Below, in pieces: positions 10,703 through 22,853 of a DNA stretch of 41,766 nucleotides. The stretch is taken from contig JADRCO010000236.1 in assembly GCA_021464525.1 (NCBI GenBank), positions 1 to 41,766 of the forward strand, written 5' to 3'. A model generated the notes under the pieces. It saw only the letters and a program-made list of their open reading frames with translations, did no database searches and was not told the origin of the DNA. Within the stretch, counting starts at the first letter, position 1; each line of letters starts with the position of its first letter. This DNA is from Rhizophagus sp. LPA8_4_AMF. Its lineage: Eukaryota; Glomeromycota; Glomeromycetes; Glomerales; Glomeraceae. A program made the position numbers and the translations under genes.

Positions 10703-11894
10703 AAAATTGAAATTTTTTTTTATTAAAAGTATTTCGATAAAAATTATAAGACAATAGAATTTATAATTAGTAATTTGTAATTTTAAAGTAGTTCAAATGT
10801 TTTTCATTCCAATTATAATTTTTAATTATTATTCTCAATACAATGTATTATTATTAAATCTTGCCACGTTTTTGGCATCATTCTTCTATTTCTATTCATC
10901 ATACAACCATTATCATGCTCAACAATTGAAACTTGAGTTTAACGGAGCGCTTATTTTGTGATTTTGGAATTCTCCAAACAAAATACAATTACCAACTTTC
11001 GTTCATAAAATGAACCTAATGGATAATTCTCATTTCGTTTTACCTATAATGCAAAAATAATATTACCGTACATATATAATATATTAAAATGAATTTCATC
11101 TTACCTTTTTTTTTGATTCTTGTCCCGGAAAACCCATGAATATCCTTCACCCTCTGAGATTGATGTAATTATGTGATGAATAATTTCATAATTTTCTTTA
11201 ACGGTCCATCTTTTTCTAAATATTAAATCAAGAAAAGACGAAAGTTTAATACAAGGATTTATATTTATCTTCTCATTTCTCCTTCATAAGGAAACACACA
11301 TTTCATTTAGAAATTCTTCACGCGTTTGAAAACATGACACCCTTTGCAAACTCTATTTTTTAGTTCCATTGCGGAGTAGTAAAAGGAGTAAAAGTAAAAA
11401 AATAAAAATAAAAATAAAAATCTCGTAATGTATTTATTGTATATTATAGGTTTAATTTGAATTTCGGAAATTTATTCTACAATCGATATTGCCCAAGAAT
11501 CTGGAACTTTTTTTAAATTTATCCCTTCACTGCTAAATTATTTTCTACTTTCCAAATATTCGGGTAAATTGTTGCAAAAGGAAATTTTTTTACCGATCTA
11601 CTGTACAGCAGGTGTCTCTTGGAGGACATTTGATATTCCATAGAATTTCATGTTTAAAAAAAAAGAATTACAAATTATTCCAAATTGCCGATTCATGTCG
11701 TGCGATATGAACACCTAGCATGTAACACAAGTTTGTGCGACAATGTTTCAATATATATATATATGTCGTTAAGCCGCTCCATCAAAAGTTCTAAAAAAAA
11801 TTTCTTATATCTTCTCATACAATTTATGTAATACATAACTGATAATATCATATGATATTTGAATCTAATTTTAAAGTCAAAATTGGATTAAAAA
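10703..11894. other. Intergenic upstream of the Hsp70-like pseudogene
   Basis: AT-rich with no coding-like frame. A short palindrome, ctgtacag, lies at about 11602 and a (TA)n run at about 11752-11764. The old promoter of the pseudogene would be expected here, but no clear TATA box stands out. Confidence 0.4.
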
Positions 11895-14160
11895 ATGGAT
11901 CTACGACGAGACATTAGAGTGCTTGTTGCTATAGATTTCGGAACGACTCATTCGAGTTTCGCCTATGTGCATATAGAAAATCCGGGAAATGTCGAAACAA
12001 ACTCTAGTTGGTAAATTAAATATTTTTTTTTATTTTTTTTTTTTTAACGAGTGTTTTTAGTAAAATAATTAATTAAAAGGCCAGGACGCGAAGGTGTAAT
12101 TAATACTCCTACTGCACTTCGATATGATGAAACTTATACTCAAGTTATAAGTTGGGGTTACCTGGCATTAGATGAAGAACTTGATGATATGGTTGATGAG
12201 CGTTCTCGTCCAGTTAAACTGTTTAAATTGCATCTATCTAATTTAAGAGAAAATCAAAAACCTTGGTTACCTCCGCAATTAAATTACAAAAAAGCAATTG
12301 AAGATTATTTAACTCAAATGCGGAAACTGATTGAAAGTACACTAGGAAGAAGGTGGGCGACAATTAGATTTCCGTAGCAAGTTGGTTTGATTTTAACCAT
12401 TCCTGCTGAATGGGTATGTCGTGCATGAAAGAATGATCTTATTTTTTATAATTAATAAATTAAATTCTTTAATATCAATTGAAGCCACCTCATTATACGA
12501 AAGTCATGCGCGAATGTGTATATGAGGCTGGTTTCTTAACTACATTAAACTCCGCCAGCCTCGAATTTGTTACTGAACGTGTGTATAATAATTAAATTTT
12601 ATGTCATTGAATTAGGATGGTGAACTAATTTTCTCTTTTTTTACAGCGGACGCAGTTGCTTTAAATTGTCTAAATGTTACTAGGGAACATAATCTTCATT
12701 CTGGAAGTAGTATATATATATTATAAAAATAATTATTATTTTTTATAGATTACTTATATACTTTTTTTTTAAAAAATAAAGATTCTTTCCTAGTTGCAAA
12801 TTGTGGTGATGACACAGTCGATATTACATCGCGAAAATTTCTTCAAAACAACAAATTAAATGAGATTACTAAACGTGTCAGCGATCTATGTGGTAGCACG
12901 TCCGTAAATAAGGAATTTTTACACTTTCTTGGACGTAAAGTTGGATTTCAAGCATTGGAAAAATTAAAACAATGCAATTATGGACAAATGCAATATTTGA
13001 TTCAACGATTTTTTTGTTCACAGGTTAAATTTATATTTAACGGAGATCCTAAAAGTTTTAGGACATTAAGGCTTGATTTACAACATAATTGTCCTAGTTT
13101 ACCGCAGTATGTTAAGGAAGAATTTAAAGAACAAATGGAAGAAGTTGAATGGATCGTAAAACTCGATTTTGAATCAGTGAAAGGGATGTTTGATCCAGTT
13201 GTAGATAGAATCATAAAATTGATTGATGGTCAATTAAATGATGCTAGGGAACGATGCCGTGCAATATTTTTGGTAGGCGAATTTAGCGAATCATCTTATC
13301 TTTTGAGTAGAGTAAAAGAAGCCTTTATGGATCAAGTTCCGATTATTGCAGTACCAGCTTTGCCAATAGCAGCAGTCGTTAGAGGTGCTATAGTATATGG
13401 ATTAAACGTTAAACCTACTCACGACTTGTCATATGATGCTTCTTCTGTTCATCGTATTTATGGTATGAGCGCGTTAAGATAGTTTAATATTAGTAATGGC
13501 TGTAAGTTTATTAACTAACTATTTATTACAAATTCGTAAATCTACACAATATAGGTGAGCTGGATAATTTAAATAAAATAAAACCAATTTCATCGCGTGT
13601 TTTTGGAAAGACATATGGTAAGTTGTAAATTAATTAATTAAAAAATACAGTAAAATAAATCCTATTTTGTCTCTTTTAGGAATCAAAGTTACTCGCAAAT
13701 GAAATCTTAGTGATCCAATTGAACGTAAACTTTCAGATGGAATGATTAATATTTTTTTACAAATAGCTAAACAAGGGGATGAAATTCCTACTGATACAGG
13801 AATCTCAATGATTTTTAGTTCAAGTTTCATTTTACGAAATAGTATAGATTTATTTGTTACAGATGAACATGATGTAAAATATTGTGATTCTCTTGGAGTA
13901 AATTTAATTGGTACATTGAAGCTTAGTACACTCAATACAATTAATAATAGTGCTATTTCGATTACATTATTTTTTAATAATACAACAATTAAGGTTGTTG
14001 CTCAAGAAGTTGATGATAAAACTGGTTGGAAATATGAAACTTTATTTATTATATAGAGCAGAGTGATCGGGATAAGGTTGAGATGGAGGAAGAATCACAG
14101 GAGAGTAAGTCGAGTAAGGAGGAGAAAAAGAAGAAGAAGAAGAAGAATAGACGTTGGTAG
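11895..14160 (+). pseudogene. Hsp70-like ATPase-domain protein, broken by two stops and a frameshift
   Basis: Seven exons join in frame: 11895-12010, 12080-12413, 12485-12578, 12647-12706, 12782-13462, 13555-13617, 13680-14056. The product has the Hsp70 phosphate-1 motif (VLVAIDFGTTHSSFAYVH), TEPDAVALNCLNV, a phosphate-2 region changed to VANCGDDTVDITSRK, and an adenosine region FLVGEFSES (usually GGF). Breaks are TAG at 12375-12377 where the intact copy at 28989-31618 has Glu, TGA at 13700-13702 where that copy has Trp, and a frameshift at about 14040-14055, after which the acidic/lysine-rich tail (EQSDRDKVEMEEES, then poly-Lys and NRRW) runs in another frame to the TAG at 14160. Ending exon 5 at 13462 avoids a further TAG at 13480. 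Splice sites remain good, so inactivation is recent, or the codons are errors or are read through. Confidence 0.8.
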
Positions 14161-15189
14161 TTATACATAGATAGTATTGTTCTTTTATTAAAGTGCCAAT
14201 TAGTGGCGCATCCATTTTGGTTAGCGCAATGAAGTTAGTAGATAATTGTATTTTTATACTACTTCTTTATTTAGGAGAGTTTATTAAATAAAATTCACGA
14301 CATACAACTGTTCAAATGAAGTTATGCGTGTTACTAACAAAAAAAAAATATATGAAACTTTATTTAATAATATAAGCTATTAATATTTGTTAATTATTAT
14401 TACTTCTATCATTATTTCTTTTCAATGCTCGGTATAACATCCCATATTAGACTAATAAATAATATATTAAATTAAAATAATTATTTACATTTCTGAATGA
14501 TGATGCACTGTATCACTGTGATATCTTGTGTTGCACCAACAAATATTTAGAAAAGTCCTTATAATTTTCTATGTGTTAATACTTTCGGATAATCAAATCT
14601 CATATTCAAATCAAGACTTATCATAAAGTTTATTACTACAGTATAATCTTAAAATATAAATATGTTTTCATAAAAATAAAAGAAATAGATGCCACTTTGC
14701 AAAATATACTTTTTTTAAATACCAGATATACTGTATATATATTATATATACATATATGGTTTTATTAATTTTTTTGATATTTATACCACTAAAGAAGGTA
14801 TTATAGATTATGACATAGAACAAATCATATTGCAAAGATTTAAAATAATATCCTTTATAAATAAAAAAAAACAAATAAATCAAAGCTATTAATAAATCAA
14901 TTAATAATGTTTAATTAAATTTTCAAGGTGTGAACTAAATACTAAAATAACTAATTCCTGTACTGCTTGCTAACTTTGATAATTTCATAGCTTTAGATCT
15001 CTATTTTTCCAACTGTGATAGTTTCAGGAAGAACTGTGTGTTTCATGAATTTCAGATTTCTTTTATAAATATAACCAAAACATTTGATAAACCAATTAAA
15101 ATTATTTTAATCTATATAATTGAAGACTTATTTATAGTAAAAATTATCTTATGGCCAAATATGGAATAATTAAATAATAATTTTCAAAA
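14161..15189. other. Convergent intergenic region between two Hsp70-like pseudogenes
   Basis: Both flanking genes end here. AT-rich with several aataaa-like signals on both strands, including one at about 14287 downstream of the plus-strand gene. No further gene or RNA is seen. Confidence 0.5.
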
Positions 15190-17846
15190 TCAAAAATCAT
15201 CATCTGGATAACAAAAAGTAGTCATATGTTCTTGTCTATTAAGTTTATTCCTTGCAGATGCAATAATTTCATGTTGACCAAAGGTTAACCCGAAATCAAT
15301 ACTTCTATTATCAAAATGTACGCCTAATAATGATTACAGAAAGTTAATTATAATTTATATATTTTAATTATATATTAGTCGAATTTTACCTGGAAGGTCA
15401 ATATTTAATATCCCAAGTAGTGTCATTCCTAGTTCATCACAGTACTCTATATTGTACTTTTGTGTATAGTAAATTGCAAAACTTTCACCTGTCTGATTAG
15501 ATTCAGGTTTAAAATTGAAGGAAAAAGTTTGATCAGGTGTAATTTTAGTGCCTCGTTTGACCAAAGTCTTAAATTTACAATGATTGCCATCATGAGTAGG
15601 ATCATCACTACCCTTCAAGTTATATTTGATTCCATAAGTATATTTAAGGACCCTTGAAGAAATAACAAGATTTAAACCGTCAAATTCAATATCATCCGAA
15701 ATAGTTGATATCATGGATAATCCATAAATTACAGCTCCACGTGCAATTGCTGCTTCCGGGCAAGCAGGAACTGAAATACACACTTGGTGACTAAATTCTT
15801 CTTTTATTCTATTTTGTAAATATTTGTTTACACAAAAATCCCCAGTTAAAAATATTGTTAAACAATAATCTTTATTGTTTGAAAGTTGTATATTAAACGA
15901 ATAATTCTATCAACAACAGTATCAAGCATTTTTTTTATGTCATTATATTTAACTTCAATCACCCAGTCAATTTTTTCCATGATTTCCCTAGTTTCTTCAC
16001 TGACATATTGTAGTAAAATTGGAGCATATTCATCAATATATAGTTCATATTGAAACTCCATATAATCACCTGTAAAAGGGTCTATTACACGTGGACGGAA
16101 TTTTTCGACCATGTATTGTAATTGTCGATAATTATTTTCTTTCAATAGATCTATGGCACAAGTTCCAAGTCTTTCACGTAAAAATTTAATAAATTCATCA
16201 TCAATCAATCTACTTCCACAGAAGTCTCTAATGTGTACTGTAACTTTATCTATTTGCAATGGATCATTTCTAACTATCTTACGAGTAGTCAAATCTGTAG
16301 TATATTTACCACAGTCAACAAGCATAAATGTCTCTAAAAGATATGAATGAAAATTATTTGAATATTCTTTAAATAAAATAATTAATAATCAAACTTGCCT
16401 CCTTTTTCATATTTAAAATCATGATTTTTTACACAATATAATGCAGTAGCTTCAGCTGTAAGCAAAGCAAAATTAAGTACATTAATCAGTAAAAGCATTA
16501 TTTTCTAAAACCCACTTACATTCTGAAGTTAATTGCAGTTTTTCTGAATCTCTATCTTTAATGAGGTCCGCATTATACACACATTGTCTCATAATAACCT
16601 TGTCTATTTCTGAATATTCTGCAGGAATTGTAAGTACTAACAAAACATTTTCAAAGAAGTAAATTCCATCCCAATGGCGATCAATATTTTCTTTAATAGA
16701 CTAAAAATATTTATTAAAATAAACAGATAACTTAAAATTAAATTAAAATAACATTAGAATTATGATAATTATGATTCAATACCTTTCCGATTTCTCTAAG
16801 ATAGTCAGTAATAGCCTTTTTGTAATCAATTGGAAGTTTCGGTCTTAAATTATCTGGCAAGTCACCCAGGCATAATTTGAATAATTTAACGGGCTCACTG
16901 GTTTGTTTTCTATTTTTCCTGCTTGGTCTTATACTTAAGGCTGGAGCACCCAGCACAATACATCAATATATTCATCATCATATTGGAGAACTGTATTTGT
17001 TTTATGCAGTCCAGTTACTCCAGGCCACTTATCATTTGAAATTATAGATTGTTCATAAGCAACATGGCAATAAGAGAATCTAGAATAATTTGTTCCAAAG
17101 TCTAATCCAACCACAATTCTAATATGTTTCAAAATATCTTTCTCTAAACCTTTAAAGTGCATAAAGTACATAAAATTAAAGCATTAGTTCGTTTAATCAG
17201 TATTAATAAAATTTTTTAAAAAGTTAATTATCACTTACATACTTTTATTAGCGAAGATTGTTGGACTATTGTTAATATTACAATTTTCTTGTTCATTATT
17301 TTCTTTAAAAGCATTAATAGTATTGTTATCAATTTCATCTACCTCCAATATCTTTAAATTATTTTCTATATTTTGAGAAATTATTTCAAGACGTTGAATT
17401 TCTTTATTTTTTTGTTTTTCTATATTTAAATCTCGTTGAAGTTTTTCAAATTGTTCATCTATCTTTTGAAGCTTTTCTTTTAAATCATTATTAATACGTA
17501 AAACCTTTTCATTTTCTTTAATTAAATTTGAGTTATTACGTAAGATTTCCTGATTTTTTTCATTTAATTCTAAGTTAGTACGTGAAAATTCTTGATTTTT
17601 TTCATTTAATTCCGAATTAATACGTAAGATTTCTTGATATTTTTCATTTAATTCCGAATTAATATATAGGATTTCTTGATTTCCTTCTTGAAGATTTTTA
17701 TTGTGTTGTTTAATTCTTTGATTTTCTTCTAATAAATTTATAAATTTATTATTTAATTTTTTAAAACCAGTTTCTAGTTTTTCGACAACTTCATGTTGAT
17801 TATCAGCAGGAAATAAGTTTTCGGAATTTGAGCATTCATTAGTCAT
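15190..17846 (-). pseudogene. Coiled-coil/Hsp70-like gene, frameshifted paralogue of 28989-31618
   Basis: Exons 17243-17846, 16783-17149, 16520-16700, 16399-16455, 15390-16333 and 15190-15323 follow the intact paralogue. Residues 1-200 form a long coiled coil with 14-residue repeats (RINSELNEKNQEI type). The ATPase part follows: VVGLDFGTNYSRFSYCHV, LTIPAEYSE, VDCGKYTTDLTTRK (phosphate-2 GGGT changed to GKYT), FLTGDF, SRVLKYTYGI, YCDELGMTLLG. Two frameshifts are seen against the paralogue: one base missing at 16949-16951 (CW then GAPALS) and about four missing at 15890-15895 (RLI then IQLSNN). The intron 16334-16398 uses a GC donor (g|gcaagt) with an ag acceptor. The last intron (15324-15389) is absent from the intact copy. 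It is probably non-functional; a truncated coiled-coil protein could still be made. Confidence 0.8.
17485..17680 (-). repeat. 42-bp tandem repeats coding 14-residue coiled-coil units
   Basis: About five near-identical 42-bp units encode variants of QEILRINSELNEKN. The same array occurs in the paralogue at 31272-31480. The 14-residue period is two heptads, so unit gain or loss keeps both frame and coiled-coil register. Confidence 0.85.
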
Positions 17847-18997
17847 GATTTTATTGCTTAAATTTAATAAGGTTTTTTTTATTTAAATAAGAAATTCCAA
17901 AATTTAACTTATTTTAGCGTGAGCGGCAACTTTATACCAAAAAATGGTTTCACAAATTCTAAAATGTAACATACATCACATGAACATCACCTATCCAGTA
18001 TAGTGCGTAATCAAAATAACGATCATTAAATAAAAAAAAACCATTTAAATTAATTATTTAGGATCAAAATTTAGCTAGATTACATTTTGAAGACTACCAA
18101 ACTTACGTAATACTATAAGCCTTTGGTATTACGACTAATTTTAACTTGAATTCTTTTTTTTCAAAAAATTAAGTATTTATATGACGATCTTTGTTAATTT
18201 ATTTCGGAGTTCAACATTTAGTAGTAAGAAGTATTTGCGTATAGAGGATATAGGTTATATACAAATTTTATTTATTGAATTATAAAAGTATTGTTATTTT
18301 TAACAATCTAAGGTTTTGGTTAAATTATAATCATTTAATTATCTGTTAAATATAATTTAAAATTATCAATTATTCTTATAAGTTCATGTAGATTTTACAT
18401 AATTGTTATTTTGGTCAGTTATTACTAGTATACATTAGCATAATAATAAAATTATTAGTTAGTGGTGGAGCTTATTATAAAATTGCATGAACGGTCCTGT
18501 TAAACCGATAATACGTTGGATGGCTAACTTTTAATTAATAAAAATTTATTTATGGAATTCATTTCATACATATTGCCAGTAAGTTTATATGGTAATTTAA
18601 TATTAATTTATAAAGTTTTGTAAAAGTATTTCCATTTGGAAATGAGTTACTAAATTTTTTTTTTTTTTTTTAGAAATATTACCATTTGTAATCAAAGTTG
18701 CTTTGTATAAATATTTTTAGTTAATTAACTATGTAATAATAATCTAAGTGAGATCATTTAAGTAGTGTCAGAACCATAGAAAGTTTGGTTCATTTGAGTG
18801 GTTAGTTGAAAATAATCCATTTTTAAAGATCTTTCTTATAGAATAAAATTCTTTATAAATTTTATAAAAGTTTACTTTTACATTTTTTCTCCTATTTATT
18901 TTGTCATGTGACGAATGGATGCTTTTCTAAATTTACAGTATGTTATAAAATTTGAAATTATAAAATAGAAATGAATATGAGCAATTAAAATATTAAA
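17847..18997. other. Upstream region of the coiled-coil/Hsp70-like pseudogene, no gene seen
   Basis: AT-rich. A ctcacgct/agcgtgagcgg-like segment near 17918 and catcacatgaacatcac near 17975 faintly recall the inverted repeat upstream of the intact paralogue. No coding or RNA gene is seen. Confidence 0.4.
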
Positions 18998-19186
18998 CCC
19001 TATAAAAAATTTTTATCCGAATATTTCCATTATTTCTCCGCAACTTTCATAAAAATTCCGTAAAAATGATACATTCACGGATATCCGTGTTAGAGAGATG
19101 AAAATTCCCATGATTTAAGGCGATAAACTCCATGAAAATGATACATTCACGGAAAAAACTAACACGGATCAACATTTTTTACAGGG
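18998..19186. mobile_element. Short inverted-repeat element (MITE), family unclear
   Basis: The ends are imperfect inverted repeats of about 22 bp, ccctataaaaaatttttatccg on the left and, read inward on the right, ccctgtaaaaaatgttgatccg. Inside, aaaatgatacattcacgg occurs twice (about 19063 and 19137), and tccgtgttag is answered by ctaacacgga. No convincing target duplication is seen beyond aaa, so the superfamily is open. It abuts the left edge of the duplicated block at 19195. Confidence 0.6.
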
Positions 19187-19194
19187 AAAGTGTA

Positions 19195-21045
19195 AGTGTA
19201 ATAATATAGGCGATGAAGAAATGGATTCCCAAAATATTGTATCTGAAATAATTAAATGTACTGTATGTGAATGGAACAACTATTTATTAATAACAAATGA
19301 AACACTCTTTAAATACTCCATTCCTTCTAAAAATATGCTCCTAAATTATGCAAGGAGCTAGGGGATTAGTATACTTGAATAATATTTTCAGGATATTAGT
19401 GTGACTGGCATATCATTTTTTTAAAAAAAATTGAAGTTGAATATTTACTTAATTTTTTGTATATTTGCCAAAATAGTATATGTAATGCAGGATATTGTCA
19501 ACCAAATTTATTGATAAAAGACAAAAATTCATTCACTTTAATAATTCTTCTGAATAACAATAAATTGGTTCATTAAGATAATTATTGTCCATATATGATA
19601 TTTTATGAGCGAACTGAATGATCAGGAAGGTAAAAATAACATCATTTTTTGAAGAGAACTATTATCCATTTTAGGAAATTTAAAAATTATATTATTTTAT
19701 GTTGGTTCAAATTAAGTATGTTATTGTTTACTAGAAATGGAATACCTGACTCCTACCCTAAAAATAACATTATTGTTCATAGTTTTCCCCATCAAAACTG
19801 CTTATAAAAAGATCTTTTTCAAAAAATATTTTGTTCTTTAAAAGAAAACTTTTTCTTTATTGAACTGAACTTTTTTCAACCTTTTATTTCTTATATATAT
19901 TTTTTGAACCATTTCAGCTATATATATATTTAATTGCTGTGTTCACAGAGGTGGATTATTTCACTATCAAATGTTATCAATATGTAACTTGAAGTAATGG
20001 AAATAGATTTAAATAAATGAAATTTCTTGCTCTTTGTATGAGGTTGAAAAAGAATGCAGTTGTTACATTTAATATTAAATCAAGAATTTTGAGTTTAATT
20101 GCTATGAAGTATGTGTTGTACCAATTATATCTCCATTTAGCAGTAATAAATATGTGGTAAACATTTTATTCCCTAGTTTATATTGCAATTTAATAGGTAA
20201 TCTATACACCAAAGATCAAAAATTATACTTAACTAAATATAATAGTTGCTTTATATACAAACAAAAAAAACAAAGGCTTCAACTCTCAACTATATTATCT
20301 ATTTAAGAAAAAAACCAGAGTGAAAAGAAATTAGAACATGATTTATTGTACATTGACAAATTAAGGGATAATTCATAAACTAAAAACAATAGTGAAAATT
20401 GAATCAACAGCTTCACATCTATTATTATTATTGTAGTACATTCTAAAAATTAATGTTATACTAAGTATTTACTAGATGATCATGCTGATTCCCCAAAGTA
20501 ATATTCTATAAGTAGGGATGATATGATGTAATTCCAAACAGTTATATCATGGTTACAAGATTTTTTATAACAGCCAAATTGTAGCTATATTATTTAAATC
20601 AGCACAAATCACTAATGGTCTAGAATATTTTTCAGTTGACAAAATTAAATATGATTATTCATTTCTTATTAAAATAACTCTATACTTTATTCAATATATA
20701 AAAAAAAGCAGGTGTTACATTTAGTATTGAAATAAGGAGAATAAAATTCAAAATCTAATAATATATGATAAGATATATTAACTATAGCTTTGTTTAAATA
20801 TATATATGTCACTATTTATAACAGTCTATATTTGGAAATTGGATAATAATATTGCATGCATCTTTATGTCATTTATAGAAAACTCTACCAAAAAAACAGT
20901 AAAATCTTCTTTATTACTTTATAAGGAAGTACAGTATAAGTGAATTTTTTTGGCATTTAGCAACTTTTAAGGTAGCATACATTAAAAGAGCTATCTCTTA
21001 GCAATAATAATGGCTTCATTTGTTTATAAAAGTTTTCTGTAATAA
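19195..21045 (+). repeat. Duplicated block, copy 1
   Basis: This stretch aligns in order with 25750-27985 on the same strand. Shared runs include those around gatgaagaaatggat (19213), atatgctcctaaattatgcaagga (19330), the segment before attccctagtttatatt (20170) and aatcactaatggtctagaat (20610). Relics of coding are visible in both, for example GDEEMDSQNIVSEIIKC at 19211-19260 and KNQSEKKLEHDLLYIDKLRD at about 20313-20372. Divergence is substantial and indels are many. The duplicated unit may be an old transposable element or a genomic segment. Confidence 0.75.
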
Positions 21046-21253
21046 ATGATTATAGCAACTGGAGTAAACTCTGATTAAAATTACAAAAAGATTAGTATAA
21101 CTTGTGCATAATCAAGGTCTCTTACAATGATGTGTAACTATTACTTTTATACTCATGCATAATAGAAAGTTTGATAGAAATATAATTTTTTTAAATATAA
21201 TTGTAAAATCACTTTGTTTCACTTCTTATTATTATTCTTTTATAAAATCCAAC

Positions 21254-21614
21254 ATGACAACTCCAAAGTTTTGGTTTAAACTTATGATGCCTACAGATAA
21301 CTAAACAAGAATTTCATTAGAGAAAGTTGAATATGTAGAGGATTTTAAGGAAAAAATAAAATCAAAATTCTGTAGCTCTGAAACTTGATACTTTTACTTT
21401 ATTTAGACTCACTCTTAAAGCAACATGTAATTTTAACAATTCAAATGAAGCAGTAGAGCAGTAGAGCCATATGAGAAAAGTACACTTGTTGATGTCTTGA
21501 AACAACTTCAATATTGAGAAAATGAATGCTAAGGAATCTCTCTCAAAGTATATTCTGTTGGATGTTACTGCTTCATCTAGTAAGCATTTGCAACATCCTA
21601 ACTTTCTGAAATAA
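21254..21614 (+). pseudogene. Decayed gene with a possible CRN-like/ubiquitin-like N-terminal domain
   Basis: Coding pieces in order are MTTPKFWFKLMMPTDN, then after an in-frame TAA TRISLEKVEYVEDFKEKIKS; after a frameshift LDTFTLFRLTLKATCNFNNS; after an 8-bp tandem duplication (gcagtaga, near 21450) PYEKSTLVDVLKQLQY; then MNAKESLSKYILLDVTASSS. The layout of a short beta pair, a helix with EDFKEKIK and a beta strand ending in LTLK resembles the ubiquitin-like N-terminus of Crinkler-type (CRN) proteins, which are numerous in this fungal group. That family link is an inference from pattern only. Confidence 0.35.
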
Positions 21615-22853
21615 CTAACTAACTTTGCCTTTTTTGGTCTCCTAACCCAATTTAAATGAACATCAAGATAAGCCTTTGCATCCTAATAATTGGTCAACAC
21701 AAATGTGATGCTTGACTAAACTAGTACTGAACCTATGTACTTATTTTTTAATTAGAGACAATAAAAAGGAAAACTAATGGAAAAAGTAAGAATTTGTATA
21801 TGTTTTCTTAGTCTTGAATCTTAATCTCTAGTCACTTACTACTGCAAATATTTTCCCTCCAATAAGGTAGCTTGATACTGAAAAGAAAGTCATATCTTGG
21901 GAGTGTAAAAATGTTTATTACATTAACCTAATAAAACAGAGCAGAGATCATGCTTATCATATACAGATATATCACATGTTTTTCATACAATTCAAATTAT
22001 TCATATGGAATATCACAGGAATTTTTGTAGTTATGTAAATTGTTTTATTAGATAGTTTTTTTTATTGCATTGTATTGGGTTATATTGTTAGTTTATTTTT
22101 ATCATATTATGAATCCTTTAAATTTTGTAATAATTTTAGTAATAAAATTATGATAATTTTAGTTAATCGAAATATCATATTAATTTACCTGATCCAAAAA
22201 TTTAACTAGATAATAATACAGAGAGATTTAATGTAGATATAATATAAGTTGCACAATTTTAAAATTTTTATACAGGGTAATGTAAGTGTAATAGAATTGT
22301 TTAATTATATAGATTTGAGATTTCTTAATTAAATTTTTCATGTGTATTCTGATAAATAGACTTTTTGCTAGAATATTTACTGTTTAATTTTGAGATCACA
22401 CCTTAAATCACAGAACAAACTTTAATCATACTTTCTTTGAACCATTGAATAATGCTAAATAACATTATAAGAACTAATAAAAAAATGGTTTTTGTATATT
22501 TAGAGACAATAATTAATATTTTTAAAGTGATATATCATATATTTATTTGTAAAAAATTGCTTTTAAGTGCCCAATATACTAATATCTACGTTTTAATGTA
22601 TTTTTTAATCATAGGCAATAAAAACAAGTCAAGAGATATTATTAACAGGTTTATAGTCTTTGTATATAGATTATTTACTTGTTAATACTTCATCAGATGT
22701 AATATTTATGACAAAAATTATTTTATATTATTATTCAAACCAAGTAAGTTTTGAAAAAGTTTCATTGTATATGGAAAATTTATAATTAATCTATATATTT
22801 TATCAAATATTGTTATTATTTTGAATAAAAATTATAAGTAAATACAATACAAT
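21615..22853. other. AT-rich intergenic DNA, no gene seen
   Basis: A frame at 22452-22685 is Ile/Phe/Tyr-rich with base composition like its surroundings and is not called. At 22273, acagggtaatgtaagtgtaa echoes the sequence at the right end of the MITE at 19186, which may mark another decayed copy. Confidence 0.45.

Noticed and set aside
13480-13482. TAG as a third nonsense codon in the Hsp70-like pseudogene
   Set aside because: A better donor at 13463 (gtatga) ends exon 5 before it and keeps the phase into exon 6.
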